Shown here piece by piece: positions 1 to 8,210 of a DNA stretch of 64,000 nucleotides; within the stretch, counting starts at the first letter, position 1; each line of letters begins with the position of its first letter. Source of the stretch: CAWKPF01 sp963851415 (lineage in GTDB: Bacteria > Acidobacteriota > Thermoanaerobaculia > Multivoradales > Multivoraceae); contig CAWKPF010000003.1 of the NCBI GenBank assembly GCA_963851415.1, positions 2,046,001-2,110,000 on the forward strand, read 5' to 3'. The notes beneath the pieces are model-generated. The model made no database searches and was not told the DNA's origin. It saw only the letters and a program-made list of their open reading frames with translations. The translations under genes were made by a program, and so were the position numbers.

Positions 1-292
1 CCTCGATCGCCAGGAGCGCTCGGCCACGGGCAAAGAGACCGATCAGCTCCTCGTCGAGCCGAGGCGCGATCATGGGATCGAAGTCGTATACCGGAAGCAC
101 GGCCTGCCGCGCCTGCTCCCTCTGCTGCTGGGTCGCGGCTTCGTCGAGCACCATCACATCCTGAGGAGCGAGATGATCTCGCGACGCCACGTGCCCTGCT
201 CTGATCTCCGGTCCGAGCAGACTGCCGACGGGCAGCAGCAAGAGCGCTCCCAGGACGATGGCGAGCCCCGCCCACAGTCGGTCCATCGCCAT
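1..292 (-). CDS. 7TM-HD family phosphohydrolase (PgpH/YqfF type), N-terminal part only
   Basis: Read on the minus strand, the frame begins MAMDRLWAGLAIVLG and runs off the left edge after about 97 codons. It shows a short Arg-rich start, one hydrophobic segment, then an exported region with GHVASRDHLAPQDVMVLDE and a VLPVYDFD stretch. That pattern matches the extracellular segment of the PgpH/YqfF family, membrane proteins with seven transmembrane helices and a cytosolic HD domain that hydrolyse c-di-AMP in known members. The gene lies directly downstream of phoH, the usual phoH-yqfF-ybeY order. The frame is open upstream of this ATG, past a GTG, so the true start may lie closer to or overlap the phoH stop. 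The HD domain is outside the window. Confidence 0.8.
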   Translation of the reverse strand, partial: MAMDRLWAGLAIVLGALLLLPVGSLLGPEIRAGHVASRDHLAPQDVMVLDEAATQQQREQARQAVLPVYDFDPMIAPRLDEELIGLFARGRALLAIE

Positions 293-383
293 GATCGTCC
301 GCCACCTGTCGGACAGCGACCGCCGGCCTCTCCGACGAGGGCGCACCTCTCCTTCGCTTCGACGTCTCAGAAGGCGCAAGCCG

Positions 384-1409
384 TCACCGCATAGCCCGGC
401 TCTCGGAGCCCGGCTCCTCTTCGCCTACTCGCTCGTCCCACTTCTCGTAGGCGCTCACGATGCGCGCCACCAGGTCGTGGCGAACCACATCCGCGCGGGC
501 GAAGTGCACGAAGGCGATCCCGTCCGTGTCGGCGAGCACCTCCTGGGCCTGCCTGAGCCCGGAGACCTTCCCGGCCGGAAGATCGACCTGTGTGACGTCC
601 CCGTTGATGACCGCCTTCGAGCCGAAACCGATCCGAGTGAGGAACATCTTCATCTGTTCGGGGGTCGTGTTCTGCGCTTCGTCGAGAATGATGAAGGCCT
701 CGTTGAGCGTTCGGCCCCTCATGAACGCGAGCGGTGCCACTTCGATGATCTCGCGCTCGATCATCCTGCCGACTTTCTCGAACCCGATGATGTCGTAGAG
801 CGCGTCGTAGAGAGGGCGAAGGTAGGGGTTCACCTTCTCGGCGAGGTCGCCGGGGAGGAATCCGAGCTTCTCGCCCGCTTCAACCGCGGGACGGGCCAGA
901 ACGATGCGTCGCACCTGCTTCTCGAGCAGCGCGGCAGCGGCCATCGCGACCGCCAGATAGGTCTTCCCCGTGCCGGCCGGGCCGACCGAGATCACCAGAT
1001 CGTGATCCATCATGGCTCGGATGTAGCGCTTCTGATTGAGGCTTCTCGGCGCTACCAGTCGACTGGTGGCCGCCATCAGACCGTCTTGAAGGAAGAAATC
1101 GACCAGCGACGCTTCGGGACTCTCGCTGACCACACGGATCGCGGTGCGAACATCTCCCTGGCTGAGACGGTGACCGCGGCCGATCAGATCCGAAAGCTCG
1201 GTGAGCAGGTGGCGGGCGACCCGCACCGCAGGCGCCGGGCCGCTGACCAGAGCCCGATCGCCCCGAATGGCCAGGTCGACACCGAGCTCGGACTCGATGC
1301 GCTGGAGATTCTCGTCGTGGGTGCCGCAGATCAGGCGTCCCGCACCTTCGAAGAGCTCGACCTCCGAGGCCGGCTGACCCGCCTCAGTGTCGATCGCGGT
1401 ATCTGTCAA
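384..1409 (-). CDS. phoH: PhoH-like ATPase (YbeZ family)
   Basis: A cytoplasmic P-loop ATPase of 341 residues, a normal length for the PhoH/YbeZ family, which is associated with RNA metabolism together with YbeY. The N-terminal third is a KH-like region. Walker A GPAGTGKT lies at residues 143-150 and the Walker B region ILDEAQN at about 240-247, followed by the characteristic GDVTQVDLP. The start is a TTG at 1409; it is chosen because AAGGA sits six bases upstream and no ATG is well placed. The next gene downstream is the 7TM-HD hydrolase, which supports the assignment. The 216 bases upstream (1410-1625) contain no convincing gene, so the phoH promoter may lie there. Confidence 0.93.
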   Translation of the reverse strand: MTDTAIDTEAGQPASEVELFEGAGRLICGTHDENLQRIESELGVDLAIRGDRALVSGPAPAVRVARHLLTELSDLIGRGHRLSQGDVRTAIRVVSESPEASLVDFFLQDGLMAATSRLVAPRSLNQKRYIRAMMDHDLVISVGPAGTGKTYLAVAMAAAALLEKQVRRIVLARPAVEAGEKLGFLPGDLAEKVNPYLRPLYDALYDIIGFEKVGRMIEREIIEVAPLAFMRGRTLNEAFIILDEAQNTTPEQMKMFLTRIGFGSKAVINGDVTQVDLPAGKVSGLRQAQEVLADTDGIAFVHFARADVVRHDLVARIVSAYEKWDERVGEEEPGSESRAMR

Positions 1410-1625
1410 AAAGAATCCTTTTGCGAGGTCTTGGGAAGTCAGTTCCGAAGTATCGAGGCACTTGCCCCGTGCCGGTGGACGAGTCGGGCCTGCTGGCAGT
1501 CTGCCCGGGAGTCCGAGACGTGGCCCGGATCCGCAAGACCCGTTCGAGGTGAGGCGGGGCCGGGCTCGGCCCCTCGAGGTCCTAGTCTATCGAAAGCCCC
1601 TCCTGAGGGACGGTCCAGGGCCGCC

Positions 1626-2489
1626 TCAGTCCTCGTAGCTGTAGAAGCCACGCCCGCTTTTTCGTCCCAGACGCCCGGCTTGCACCATCTGCTTGAGCAG
1701 AGGCGGTGGCGCGAAGCGGGTCTCGCGATACTCCTCGAACATCACCTCGCCAACGAACAGGATGGTGTCCAATCCGATGAAATCGAGCAGAACGAACGGC
1801 CCCATCGGATGCCCGCAACCCAGGCGCATGCCGCGGTCGATGTCTTCGAGACTCCCCACACCGTTCTCGTACGCTCGGATGGCGTCGAGTAGATAGGGTA
1901 CGAGCAGTCGATTGACGATGAAGCCAGAGTTGTCCTTGCACGCCACCGGTGTCTTGCCGAGGCTCTCGATGAATGCGAAGCCCTGATCGAAGGTCTCGTC
2001 CGACGTGAGAATCGTCCGCACCACCTCGACCAACTGCATCACCGGTACCGGGTTGAAGAAGTGCAACCCGAGAAACGACTCGGGGCGGGAGGTCACGACC
2101 GCGAGCTGGGTCAGCGTCAGCGATGACGTATTGCTGGCGAAGAGCGCATCCTTCTTGACGCTCTGATCGAGCGCACGAAAGAGCGTCTTCTTTTCATCGA
2201 CGTTCTCGATGATCGCCTCGACCACGAGATCGCATTCCGCGAGAACCTCGAGCTCGACCCCGCCGGACAGGCGGGCGAGCGCAGGCTCGAGATCCCCTTC
2301 CTCCATCTTCCCCTTGGCAACGGCTCGCTCCAGCGAAGAGCGCAGCGCCGAGAGCCCCTTATCCAGCAACTCCTGAGTGACCTCCCGAACCACGACCTCG
2401 TATCCGGCGCGCGAAGCGACCTCGGCGATTCCTCGACCCATCTGGCCGCAGCCGACGATTCCTACGGTTTTGATACTCATATCGTCCAA
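1626..2489 (-). CDS. hbd: 3-hydroxyacyl-CoA (3-hydroxybutyryl-CoA) dehydrogenase
   Basis: Catalyses NAD(P)-dependent interconversion of 3-hydroxyacyl-CoA and 3-ketoacyl-CoA in fatty-acid or butyrate-type metabolism. The 287-residue length equals that of single-domain Hbd/PaaH enzymes. The N-terminal Rossmann motif GIVGCGQMG is at about residues 10-18. The family motif HFFNPVPVMQLVEVV begins at the catalytic His143, and the C-terminal 3HCDH domain includes a GCGHPMGPF stretch. The TTG at 2489 has GGGAG five bases upstream; the ATG three codons later (2480) is an alternative that matches the usual MSIKTVGIVG family start. It lies between tsaE and phoH without an obvious metabolic link, and I see no thiolase or enoyl-CoA hydratase nearby. 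Confidence 0.92.
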   Translation of the reverse strand: MDDMSIKTVGIVGCGQMGRGIAEVASRAGYEVVVREVTQELLDKGLSALRSSLERAVAKGKMEEGDLEPALARLSGGVELEVLAECDLVVEAIIENVDEKKTLFRALDQSVKKDALFASNTSSLTLTQLAVVTSRPESFLGLHFFNPVPVMQLVEVVRTILTSDETFDQGFAFIESLGKTPVACKDNSGFIVNRLLVPYLLDAIRAYENGVGSLEDIDRGMRLGCGHPMGPFVLLDFIGLDTILFVGEVMFEEYRETRFAPPPLLKQMVQAGRLGRKSGRGFYSYED

Positions 2490-2531
2490 CCGAGCTCCCT
2501 TTTGAGTGGACCTCCAAGAGGCAAGACGAGA

Positions 2532-2945
2532 CTACCCTATCTCCTCGAAGATCCGACTCTCTCCATCGCGCACGATGCGGAGCTCGAGCGCCCCGAACGG
2601 CCGGAATGGCAGGCGTTCTGCCCACTCCACCACGATCACTGCCTCTCGAGCCAGTAGCTCCTCGAGTCCGACTTCGATCGTCTCCTCCGGCAACAGTCGA
2701 TAGAGATCGATGTGAACGAAGTCGACCCCGTGACCGCGATGCTCGTGCACCAGTGTGAAGGTCGGGGACTGAATCTCGCGGCGGTCGACCCCCAGGGCCT
2801 CACCGACTCCGGCAGCGAGCACCGTCTTGCCGGAGCCCATCTCCCCGTAGAGCAGGAGCACTCCGACCGGGCGCAGCTCCTCCGCAAGGACTCGCCCCAA
2901 CTCCCGCGTCTCGCCCTCGGATGCACTCACCCAGCGTCGTGTCAT
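2532..2945 (-). CDS. tsaE: tRNA threonylcarbamoyladenosine biosynthesis ATPase TsaE
   Basis: TsaE is the small ATPase that cycles the TsaB-TsaD complex during formation of the N6-threonylcarbamoyl group on A37 of ANN-decoding tRNAs. The protein has 137 residues. It shows Walker A GEMGSGKT at 34-41, the SPTFTLVHEH motif and the HIDLYRL motif that define the family, then VVEWAERLP. It starts five bases after the stop of the NAD(P)HX-repair gene, the common nnr-tsaE order, so the two are probably co-transcribed. The start ATG has only a weak ribosome-binding site, as expected for a coupled gene. Confidence 0.95.
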   Translation of the reverse strand: MTRRWVSASEGETRELGRVLAEELRPVGVLLLYGEMGSGKTVLAAGVGEALGVDRREIQSPTFTLVHEHRGHGVDFVHIDLYRLLPEETIEVGLEELLAREAVIVVEWAERLPFRPFGALELRIVRDGESRIFEEIG

Positions 2946-2950
2946 CGCTT

Positions 2951-4516
2951 CTACTCGACGAGAGTGGCGAACGCCTGCGGGAGCATCTCGATCAGATCAC
3001 CCGCGACCAGCGACAGCTCGCCGACCCGCTCGGCCGAAAGGTCTCCGGCCAGCCCGTGTACGAAGCAGCCGAGCCGGCTCGCCGTACGGGGGTCATACCC
3101 CTGAGCCAGCAGTGCACCGATCACGCCGGCGAGAACGTCACCGGTGCCGCCCGAGGCCATTCCTGGATTGCCGGTCGGATTGATCACGACGTCCCCGTCC
3201 GGATCGGCGATCAGGGTCTGGTGACCCTTGAGCACTACGACAGCACCTGTCTCCCGCGCTGCCAGGCTCACGAAGCGCGGTCGATCCGCCTGGATCTCGG
3301 CGCCAGGCACCTCGAGAAGTCGAGCCAGTTCCCCGGGGTGTGGGGTCAGCACCACCGACTCCCTGTCTCCCGCGGCCCGTTCCGCCAGCATCGACGCCTG
3401 TCCCTCGAAGGCATTGATCCCGTCGGCATCGAGAACCAGAGGCCGCTCACTGTCGAGGACCAGGGAACGCACCATCTCCTCTGTCGAAGGGGCACGGCCA
3501 AGCCCTGGCCCCACCACCATGGCGCTGCGCGCCGCGGCTGCCTCGAGCAGCAGCTCGAGGGAACGCTCCCCCAGCGCACCGCTGTCGTGATGTGGCACCG
3601 GCAAGGTCATCGACTCGAGGCTGACTGCTTCGAGAATCGGCACCAGAGGCTCCGCCACGGCGGCCGTGACCAACCCGACGCCGCTGCGCAGCGCAGAGCG
3701 TACGGCCATGGCTGCTGCTCCAGTCGTCCCGGGAGCTCCAGCTACCACCAGTAGATGACCGTAGCTTCCCTTGTGCGACTCTGCCGCCCGCGGCTCGATC
3801 AATCCACGGAGCTCTTCGGCGGACTGGACGAACAGCTGCCCCTCCGCTTCCTCCACCAGAAACCTCGGCAGCCCGAGGTCCGCAACCACGACCTCTCCAC
3901 AGGACTCCAGCGCCGGAGAGAGCACGTGCGCGACTTTGGGCGCAGCAAACGTCACGGTGAGGTCTGCCCGAAGGTGAGGACCCGGGAGTTGAAAGCGACT
4001 TCCATGAAGCCCGCTCGGGAGATCGACAGCCACCACGGGAAGGGGAAGCTCGTTGATCGCGCCGACCAGCTCTGCGAGTCGTCCCTCCAGGGGACGGGCG
4101 AGGCCGGTACCGAACATGGCGTCGACGATCAACTCGCAGCCGCGGGGGGCCACCGTGGTCTCGATCAGCTCCGAGACCGAGACCTCTTCCTCCCAGACGT
4201 GAACGGCAAGGCCCAGGCGCTCGACGATCTCGAGTTGCAGCAGAGCGTCGCCACGCAGCCGATCGGGCGACACGACCATCACGACTCGCGGAAGACAGTC
4301 TCGCGTCATCAGATGACGAGCCACGGCGAGTCCGTCTCCCCCGTTGTTGCCCGGCCCACAGAGGACGCTGATCCGCTGCACATCGGGAAAGGACTCCCCG
4401 ATGGCCTCGACAACCCCGAGGGCCGCATTCTCCATCAGGACCAATCCAGGCACTCCGATCTCGACGATCGCCCGCTGATCCGCAGCGGCCATCGCCTCGG
4501 CGGTCAGTACCTTCAT
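2951..4516 (-). CDS. nnr: bifunctional NAD(P)H-hydrate epimerase / ADP-dependent NAD(P)H-hydrate dehydratase
   Basis: Repairs hydrated NADH and NADPH: the N-terminal YjeF domain epimerises NAD(P)HX and the C-terminal ribokinase-like domain dehydrates it using ADP. The 521-residue protein starts MKVLTAEAMAAADQRA. The epimerase motif GPGNNGGDG is at 54-62. The dehydratase half contains GSYGHLLVVAG, VVLTPHPGELARLL, VVLKGHQTLI and the closing GNPGMASGGTGDVLAG. The ATG at 4516 is chosen over upstream codons because it overlaps the stop of the glycosyltransferase gene as ATGA and matches the start of family members. tsaE follows five bases downstream. Confidence 0.95.
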   Translation of the reverse strand: MKVLTAEAMAAADQRAIVEIGVPGLVLMENAALGVVEAIGESFPDVQRISVLCGPGNNGGDGLAVARHLMTRDCLPRVVMVVSPDRLRGDALLQLEIVERLGLAVHVWEEEVSVSELIETTVAPRGCELIVDAMFGTGLARPLEGRLAELVGAINELPLPVVAVDLPSGLHGSRFQLPGPHLRADLTVTFAAPKVAHVLSPALESCGEVVVADLGLPRFLVEEAEGQLFVQSAEELRGLIEPRAAESHKGSYGHLLVVAGAPGTTGAAAMAVRSALRSGVGLVTAAVAEPLVPILEAVSLESMTLPVPHHDSGALGERSLELLLEAAAARSAMVVGPGLGRAPSTEEMVRSLVLDSERPLVLDADGINAFEGQASMLAERAAGDRESVVLTPHPGELARLLEVPGAEIQADRPRFVSLAARETGAVVVLKGHQTLIADPDGDVVINPTGNPGMASGGTGDVLAGVIGALLAQGYDPRTASRLGCFVHGLAGDLSAERVGELSLVAGDLIEMLPQAFATLVE

Positions 4517-5244
4517 CGCGATTCCTCCCCGGTGACCGCCTCGAGCCACCGCATCTGGTTGATCAGGCTTCGCGTCCGGGGACATCGATGTTCCGGCAGC
4601 GCCGACAACTCCTGCAGCAGGCGTACGAGATCCTCCGGCTCATCGACGTCGGACGCCGGAGCGAGAAGGCGTGCCTCCAGACCGCGCTCACGACAGCGTT
4701 CCAGGGTCTGCGCGAGAACCCGGTCAGTGCTCCACTCGATGTCGTCGAACAAGTACTCATGCAGCGCCTCGCGCCGAGTCGCGATCAGATAATAGCCGCC
4801 GTCGGTGGCCGGTCCGATCACGACGTCGATTCCCAGGCGAAGACTCTCGAAGGCTTCTTGGACACGTTCCGCCTCGAGAGTGGGGTGATCGCTCCCGACG
4901 ACCGCGACATGCGGGTACTCAGTGGCCAGTTTGCCGAGAGCATGGAACATGCGAGAGCCGAGGTTGTCGCCCCGCTGACAAAAGCCCGGCAACGGCCGGG
5001 ACAGCAGATGTTCAGCGGGCCTTTCGCCCGCACGTAGGTCCCAGGCCACCTGCAACGCGAAGGCTCCGCGCAACAGTTCCTCGCTGAGGTCGCCGACAAA
5101 AGCCCCGTACAACGCGGCCACGCCCTCTGCATTCAGCCCCTTGTGCTCAGGTGCCACCAGTCGGGTCTTCACCCGTCCCGGGATCGCGGGCTTGGCGAAC
5201 AGCGCTACACATGCCGATTGGCTTTTGAAGTTCGAGCTCACCAT
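4513..5244 (-). CDS. DUF2064 / TIGR04282-type glycosyltransferase
   Basis: A GT-A-fold protein of 243 residues resembling the TIGR04282 (DUF2064) family, some of which are annotated in arsenosugar biosynthesis. Visible signatures are ALFAKPAIPGRVKTRL at the N-terminus (the nucleotide-binding loop with its conserved KTRL), VVGSDHPTLEAERV around the metal-binding Asp, and GPATDGGYYLIA. No partner radical-SAM or methyltransferase arsenosugar gene is adjacent, so the acceptor is unknown. It is the first gene of a tight minus-strand unit, and its stop overlaps the start of the NAD(P)HX-repair gene by four bases. The region to its right up to 5391 must contain its promoter; I see no clear -35/-10 pair there. 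Confidence 0.85.
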   Translation of the reverse strand: MVSSNFKSQSACVALFAKPAIPGRVKTRLVAPEHKGLNAEGVAALYGAFVGDLSEELLRGAFALQVAWDLRAGERPAEHLLSRPLPGFCQRGDNLGSRMFHALGKLATEYPHVAVVGSDHPTLEAERVQEAFESLRLGIDVVIGPATDGGYYLIATRREALHEYLFDDIEWSTDRVLAQTLERCRERGLEARLLAPASDVDEPEDLVRLLQELSALPEHRCPRTRSLINQMRWLEAVTGEESR

Positions 5245-5391
5245 CTCTGTGCCGTCACCCTACTCGTACGCCCTACTACCCATTGGGGTTGGCGCTGATC
5301 CGACTCACACCGTTTCGTATAACAATTCCCAGTGCCGTCCTCATCGCGACGGTAACGCATTTTGCGCAGTGGGCGCGGGGAAGGAGAGACC

Positions 5392-5574
5392 GTGCAACCC
5401 TGGGAGTACAAGGTCATCAACATCCGAAGCGAGAACTACCGCCTCGACCCGGCCTGCGTCTCCGAGCTCAATCGTCTGGGTGCCGAGGGTTGGGAGCTCG
5501 TGTCGATCACCTCGGTCAACTTCAAGACCGGAGCCACCGACAATATCGCCATGGTCTTCAAGAGACCCGTGTAG
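5392..5574 (+). CDS. DUF4177-like small protein
   Basis: A 60-residue cytosolic mini-protein, starting with the GTG that reads VQPWEYKVINIR. This start is chosen because AAGGAGAG ends three bases before it with GGAG at a spacing of five; a TTG further upstream has no such site. The pattern WEYKV...LNRLGAEGWELVSI...VFKRP is that of DUF4177 proteins, small alpha/beta proteins of unknown function. The gene stands alone, divergent from the glycosyltransferase unit and convergent with the small membrane genes beyond it. A TATAAC element at 5318-5323 could serve as its -10, but no good -35 is visible. Confidence 0.7.
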   Translation: MQPWEYKVINIRSENYRLDPACVSELNRLGAEGWELVSITSVNFKTGATDNIAMVFKRPV

Positions 5575-5648
5575 TCGTTGTCGGTCGCCGCACGGTGTCG
5601 ACAACCCCAGCGGCTCATCGAGAACCGCTCGAGCCCCCGGTCACGATC

Positions 5649-5855
5649 TCACCGCCGGCGAAACAGGCCCTTGGCCGCTACGGCTGCGCCGAGACCGATC
5701 CCGGCCGCGGCCAGCAATCGCACCCAGGGAGCACTCGGGCGCACGCCGAATTGACTGCCGACGCGCTCGACTCCGGCCACTTCTTCCATCAGCTGCTGGC
5801 GAGCTCGAAGAACTGCGTCGTCGGCCTGCTCGACCCCATTGCGTCCTCGGGTCAC
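5649..5855 (-). CDS. small membrane-associated protein paired with YqjE-like protein
   Basis: A 68-residue protein beginning with GTG (MTRGRNGVEQADDAV). It has a charged, probably helical N-terminal half, a single hydrophobic segment (LLAAAGIGLGAAVAAKGLF) and a basic RRR end. It resembles the short YqjD/DUF3618-type partners that often accompany YqjE-like proteins, but the similarity is only architectural. Its GTG overlaps the stop of the upstream YqjE-like gene as GTGA, which supports translation of both. Function unknown; a role at the inner membrane is inferred from the single C-terminal anchor. Confidence 0.55.
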   Translation of the reverse strand: MTRGRNGVEQADDAVLRARQQLMEEVAGVERVGSQFGVRPSAPWVRLLAAAGIGLGAAVAAKGLFRRR

Positions 5856-6310
5856 CAGTTCTCCTCCGTCGCCGATCGTTCTGCACCACGGCGGCCGCGG
5901 TCTCGATCGGTAGTCGACCCGGAGCGATCGCTCGACGCCTCGGCGCCCAGGCTGTGCCAGAACTCCAGGTGGTCATCGACGCGCCGGCGCACGATGGCAA
6001 TCGGCATCTCCAGCTCGGAGACCTGCCTACGAACGCCCAGATAGAGAATCCACGTCACCACCATCAGAATCACGGCCACGATGAGCGCACCCGCCCATGC
6101 GGGCAGCCAGAGGCTCAGACCGGCCACCGCCGCGTACAGCAGCACGGCCACGCTCCAGAAGACGAAGGTGGCAAGAATGGCGATCCGAATCGCGACGCGG
6201 CCGAAGGCATAGCCGGTCTCCCCGAGCTCTTCGCCGAGTGCGTGGACCTCGGCGTGGAGCAGGGAGGTCACCGAGCTCCCCAGGCCGCGAAATCTCTGGA
6301 CCAGTTTCAA
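5852..6310 (-). CDS. YqjE / phage-holin-superfamily-like membrane protein
   Basis: An inner-membrane protein of about 152 residues with an amphipathic N-terminus (LVQRFRGLGSSVTSLLHAEV), two adjacent hydrophobic segments (around AILATFVFWSVAVLLYAAVA and WAGALIVAVILMVVTWILY) and a charged C-terminal tail rich in Arg, Asp and Ser. This matches the YqjE/DUF1469 'phage holin family' architecture; such proteins are chromosomal and not lysis genes. The frame is open upstream to an ATG at 6409, but that would overlap the preceding VWFA gene by 56 bases. The TTG at 6310 has GGAG eight bases upstream and is preferred. It is followed by the 68-residue gene through a GTGA overlap. Confidence 0.6.
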   Translation of the reverse strand: MKLVQRFRGLGSSVTSLLHAEVHALGEELGETGYAFGRVAIRIAILATFVFWSVAVLLYAAVAGLSLWLPAWAGALIVAVILMVVTWILYLGVRRQVSELEMPIAIVRRRVDDHLEFWHSLGAEASSDRSGSTTDRDRGRRGAERSATEENW

Positions 6311-6353
6311 CTTGTTGTCTCCGTTCCTGTTGCGGTCTTTGCCGATTCGAGGA

Positions 6354-8192
6354 TCAACCCCCGATGCGAAGCGATCGGTTGATGAAGGACGTGCGCCCCC
6401 CGAAGTCATCGCGAAGCCCGATCGAGATCCTGTGGTCGCCCCCCTTCATCAACAGGGGGACCTCGTAGACCCAGATCTGCTTGCTGGCTGCTTCGACGTC
6501 TTTCTCTGGGATCGAGAAGGTGATCGGAGCCTGGGCGACCGGCGAGACGTCTCCATCCTGGTCACGGGCCTGCACCCAGATCCGCAGCCGCGCCACACGA
6601 CCATCGCGTCCGGGGACCAGCACGACCTCACCGATCGGGATGCGCAGATCCATGTGAACCATGAAGTTCCCGTCGTCTCGCTGGATCACGTTCCGCGCCT
6701 CGAGATCGAGCCCCATCTCATTGGACTGATACCCGAAGTTGAGGGCAGCGGTCGTGGCATCGGCCATCTCGGTCTCGATGGGCTTGTCTCGGTAGTTGTC
6801 TCGATGCCGGATCTTGACGCCACCCTGCTTGTCCTTCAGCTTCACATCGATCTTGTAGGCACGACCACTTCCAGCGTGAGCCGGAGCGAACCCGAGGGAA
6901 TAGTAGTAGTCGAAGTCGTCCGCGATGCGGTCGAATCCCCGGTCGAACGCGTTGGTGTTGACGATGTACTGACCGCCGGTGTCGTCCGCCATCATCATGA
7001 TGGTGCTCTGCATGTTGTTCTTGGTGATCGAGTCGATACTGCTCGAGAAGTTCGACGATCGCATCTCGGCACCCCGGAGCGAGCTCGTCCGGAGCCCTGC
7101 TGCATCCAACGTGTAGAACGTGACGCCGTTGGCATTCGCCGTGCGCGTCAGGTCCATGAACCGTCGACTCGCGTCGTACTGGAACGAGTCCATCACCGCG
7201 TTGCTGGCACCGATCACGGCTTCGCCGGAGCCCCGCTGCTGTTCGTCGATGGCGTGGAACATCTCTTCGGCGGGCCGCATCGGCAGGCCATCGCTGACGT
7301 AGAGAAAGGCCTTTCGTCCCGGAAGCCCACCCAGGAGCCCCACCATCTCCTTGAGACCGTCCAACGTGAACTGAAGATCGTTGTAGACCGACTCCGCGTA
7401 CACCCGGATTCTCGGGTAGATGCCTGAGCCGATCATGGCGTTCTCGGCCGACTTCTCGAGGTCCATCAACAGATCTCGTCTCTCGGAGTCGTTCTGGACT
7501 CGTGCCCCGGTGTGCTTTTCCATGTCGTAGAGGGCGTTGGAGATGAGCTGAGGATCGCTGGTGAAACCACGCTCGATCTTGACCGAGCGGTTGTAGGACA
7601 CCAGCATCACCCGGTCGCTTCGATCGACACGCTCACGCAGGAACTCCCGGATGTAGCGAAAGACCCGGTTTCGGTTGAACGGCCTGATGTTGAAGTGATC
7701 CACGTAGATGATCAGGTTCAACCGTTCGTCCGCCGGGACCGAGTCCATCTCGGCCCGCCTCAGGTCCGGCAGGCTGCTCACCCCCGGCCGACGCAGTGGA
7801 TCGTCCGTCGGCTCCCGTCTGTCGACGCCGACGCGCGCTCCCTCCTTCACCTCGTAGAAATTCGTCACCGTGACTGGGCGCTTGTCCTCGGTGATCTCGA
7901 AGTCGTCGATGGTCAGACCGGTGACCGGGTTGCCGTCCTTGTCCCGAACGAACACCTCGACGTTGACGACCTTGACCGCGATGTCGTCGATGAAGGTCGC
8001 CCGAGGGTCCTCCTCTGCCGGTTCCGACGGCGAAGGTACTTCTTCCTGCGGCGGCGCGGCCTCCGCAGCAGGCTCCTGCGGCTGTGGGGTCTCCTCTTGA
8101 CCAGAAACCGCAGGCGAGCCTCCGCCAGCGAGACCGCAGAGCAGCAGGCTCAGAGCGATGGCGTGGACCGAATTCGCAGCTCGACTCTTCAT
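6354..8192 (-). CDS. VWFA-related domain protein (TIGR03436 type), exported
   Basis: A 612-residue exported protein. The N-terminus is a signal peptide (AIALSLLLCGLAGG) followed by a Pro/Glu/Ala-rich linker to about residue 60. A short module VKVVNVEVFVRDKDGNPV...DDFEITEDKRPV follows, the hallmark of TIGR03436 VWFA-related proteins. The VWA-like domain includes LIIYVDHFNIRP, RKAFLYVSDGLPM and TFYTLDAAGLR. A C-terminal beta-rich part ends in LRIGG. The family is abundant in Acidobacteriota and of unknown function. It follows a second family member by 18 bases on the same strand, so the pair is probably one transcript made by duplication and divergence. Confidence 0.85.
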   Translation of the reverse strand: MKSRAANSVHAIALSLLLCGLAGGGSPAVSGQEETPQPQEPAAEAAPPQEEVPSPSEPAEEDPRATFIDDIAVKVVNVEVFVRDKDGNPVTGLTIDDFEITEDKRPVTVTNFYEVKEGARVGVDRREPTDDPLRRPGVSSLPDLRRAEMDSVPADERLNLIIYVDHFNIRPFNRNRVFRYIREFLRERVDRSDRVMLVSYNRSVKIERGFTSDPQLISNALYDMEKHTGARVQNDSERRDLLMDLEKSAENAMIGSGIYPRIRVYAESVYNDLQFTLDGLKEMVGLLGGLPGRKAFLYVSDGLPMRPAEEMFHAIDEQQRGSGEAVIGASNAVMDSFQYDASRRFMDLTRTANANGVTFYTLDAAGLRTSSLRGAEMRSSNFSSSIDSITKNNMQSTIMMMADDTGGQYIVNTNAFDRGFDRIADDFDYYYSLGFAPAHAGSGRAYKIDVKLKDKQGGVKIRHRDNYRDKPIETEMADATTAALNFGYQSNEMGLDLEARNVIQRDDGNFMVHMDLRIPIGEVVLVPGRDGRVARLRIWVQARDQDGDVSPVAQAPITFSIPEKDVEAASKQIWVYEVPLLMKGGDHRISIGLRDDFGGRTSFINRSLRIGG

Positions 8193-8210
8193 GGAGTGGT
8201 TCGTCTCATG

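Noticed and set aside
258..1892. Long plus-strand open frame of 544 codons across phoH
   Set aside because: It is the antisense shadow of phoH and the hydroxyacyl-CoA dehydrogenase gene; in GC-rich DNA the opposite frame is often open. No domain, signal peptide or ribosome-binding site supports it.
5852..6409. Phage origin for the 'holin-like' membrane protein
   Set aside because: The two-helix YqjE architecture is chromosomal in many bacteria. No endolysin, spanin, integrase or other phage gene is nearby.
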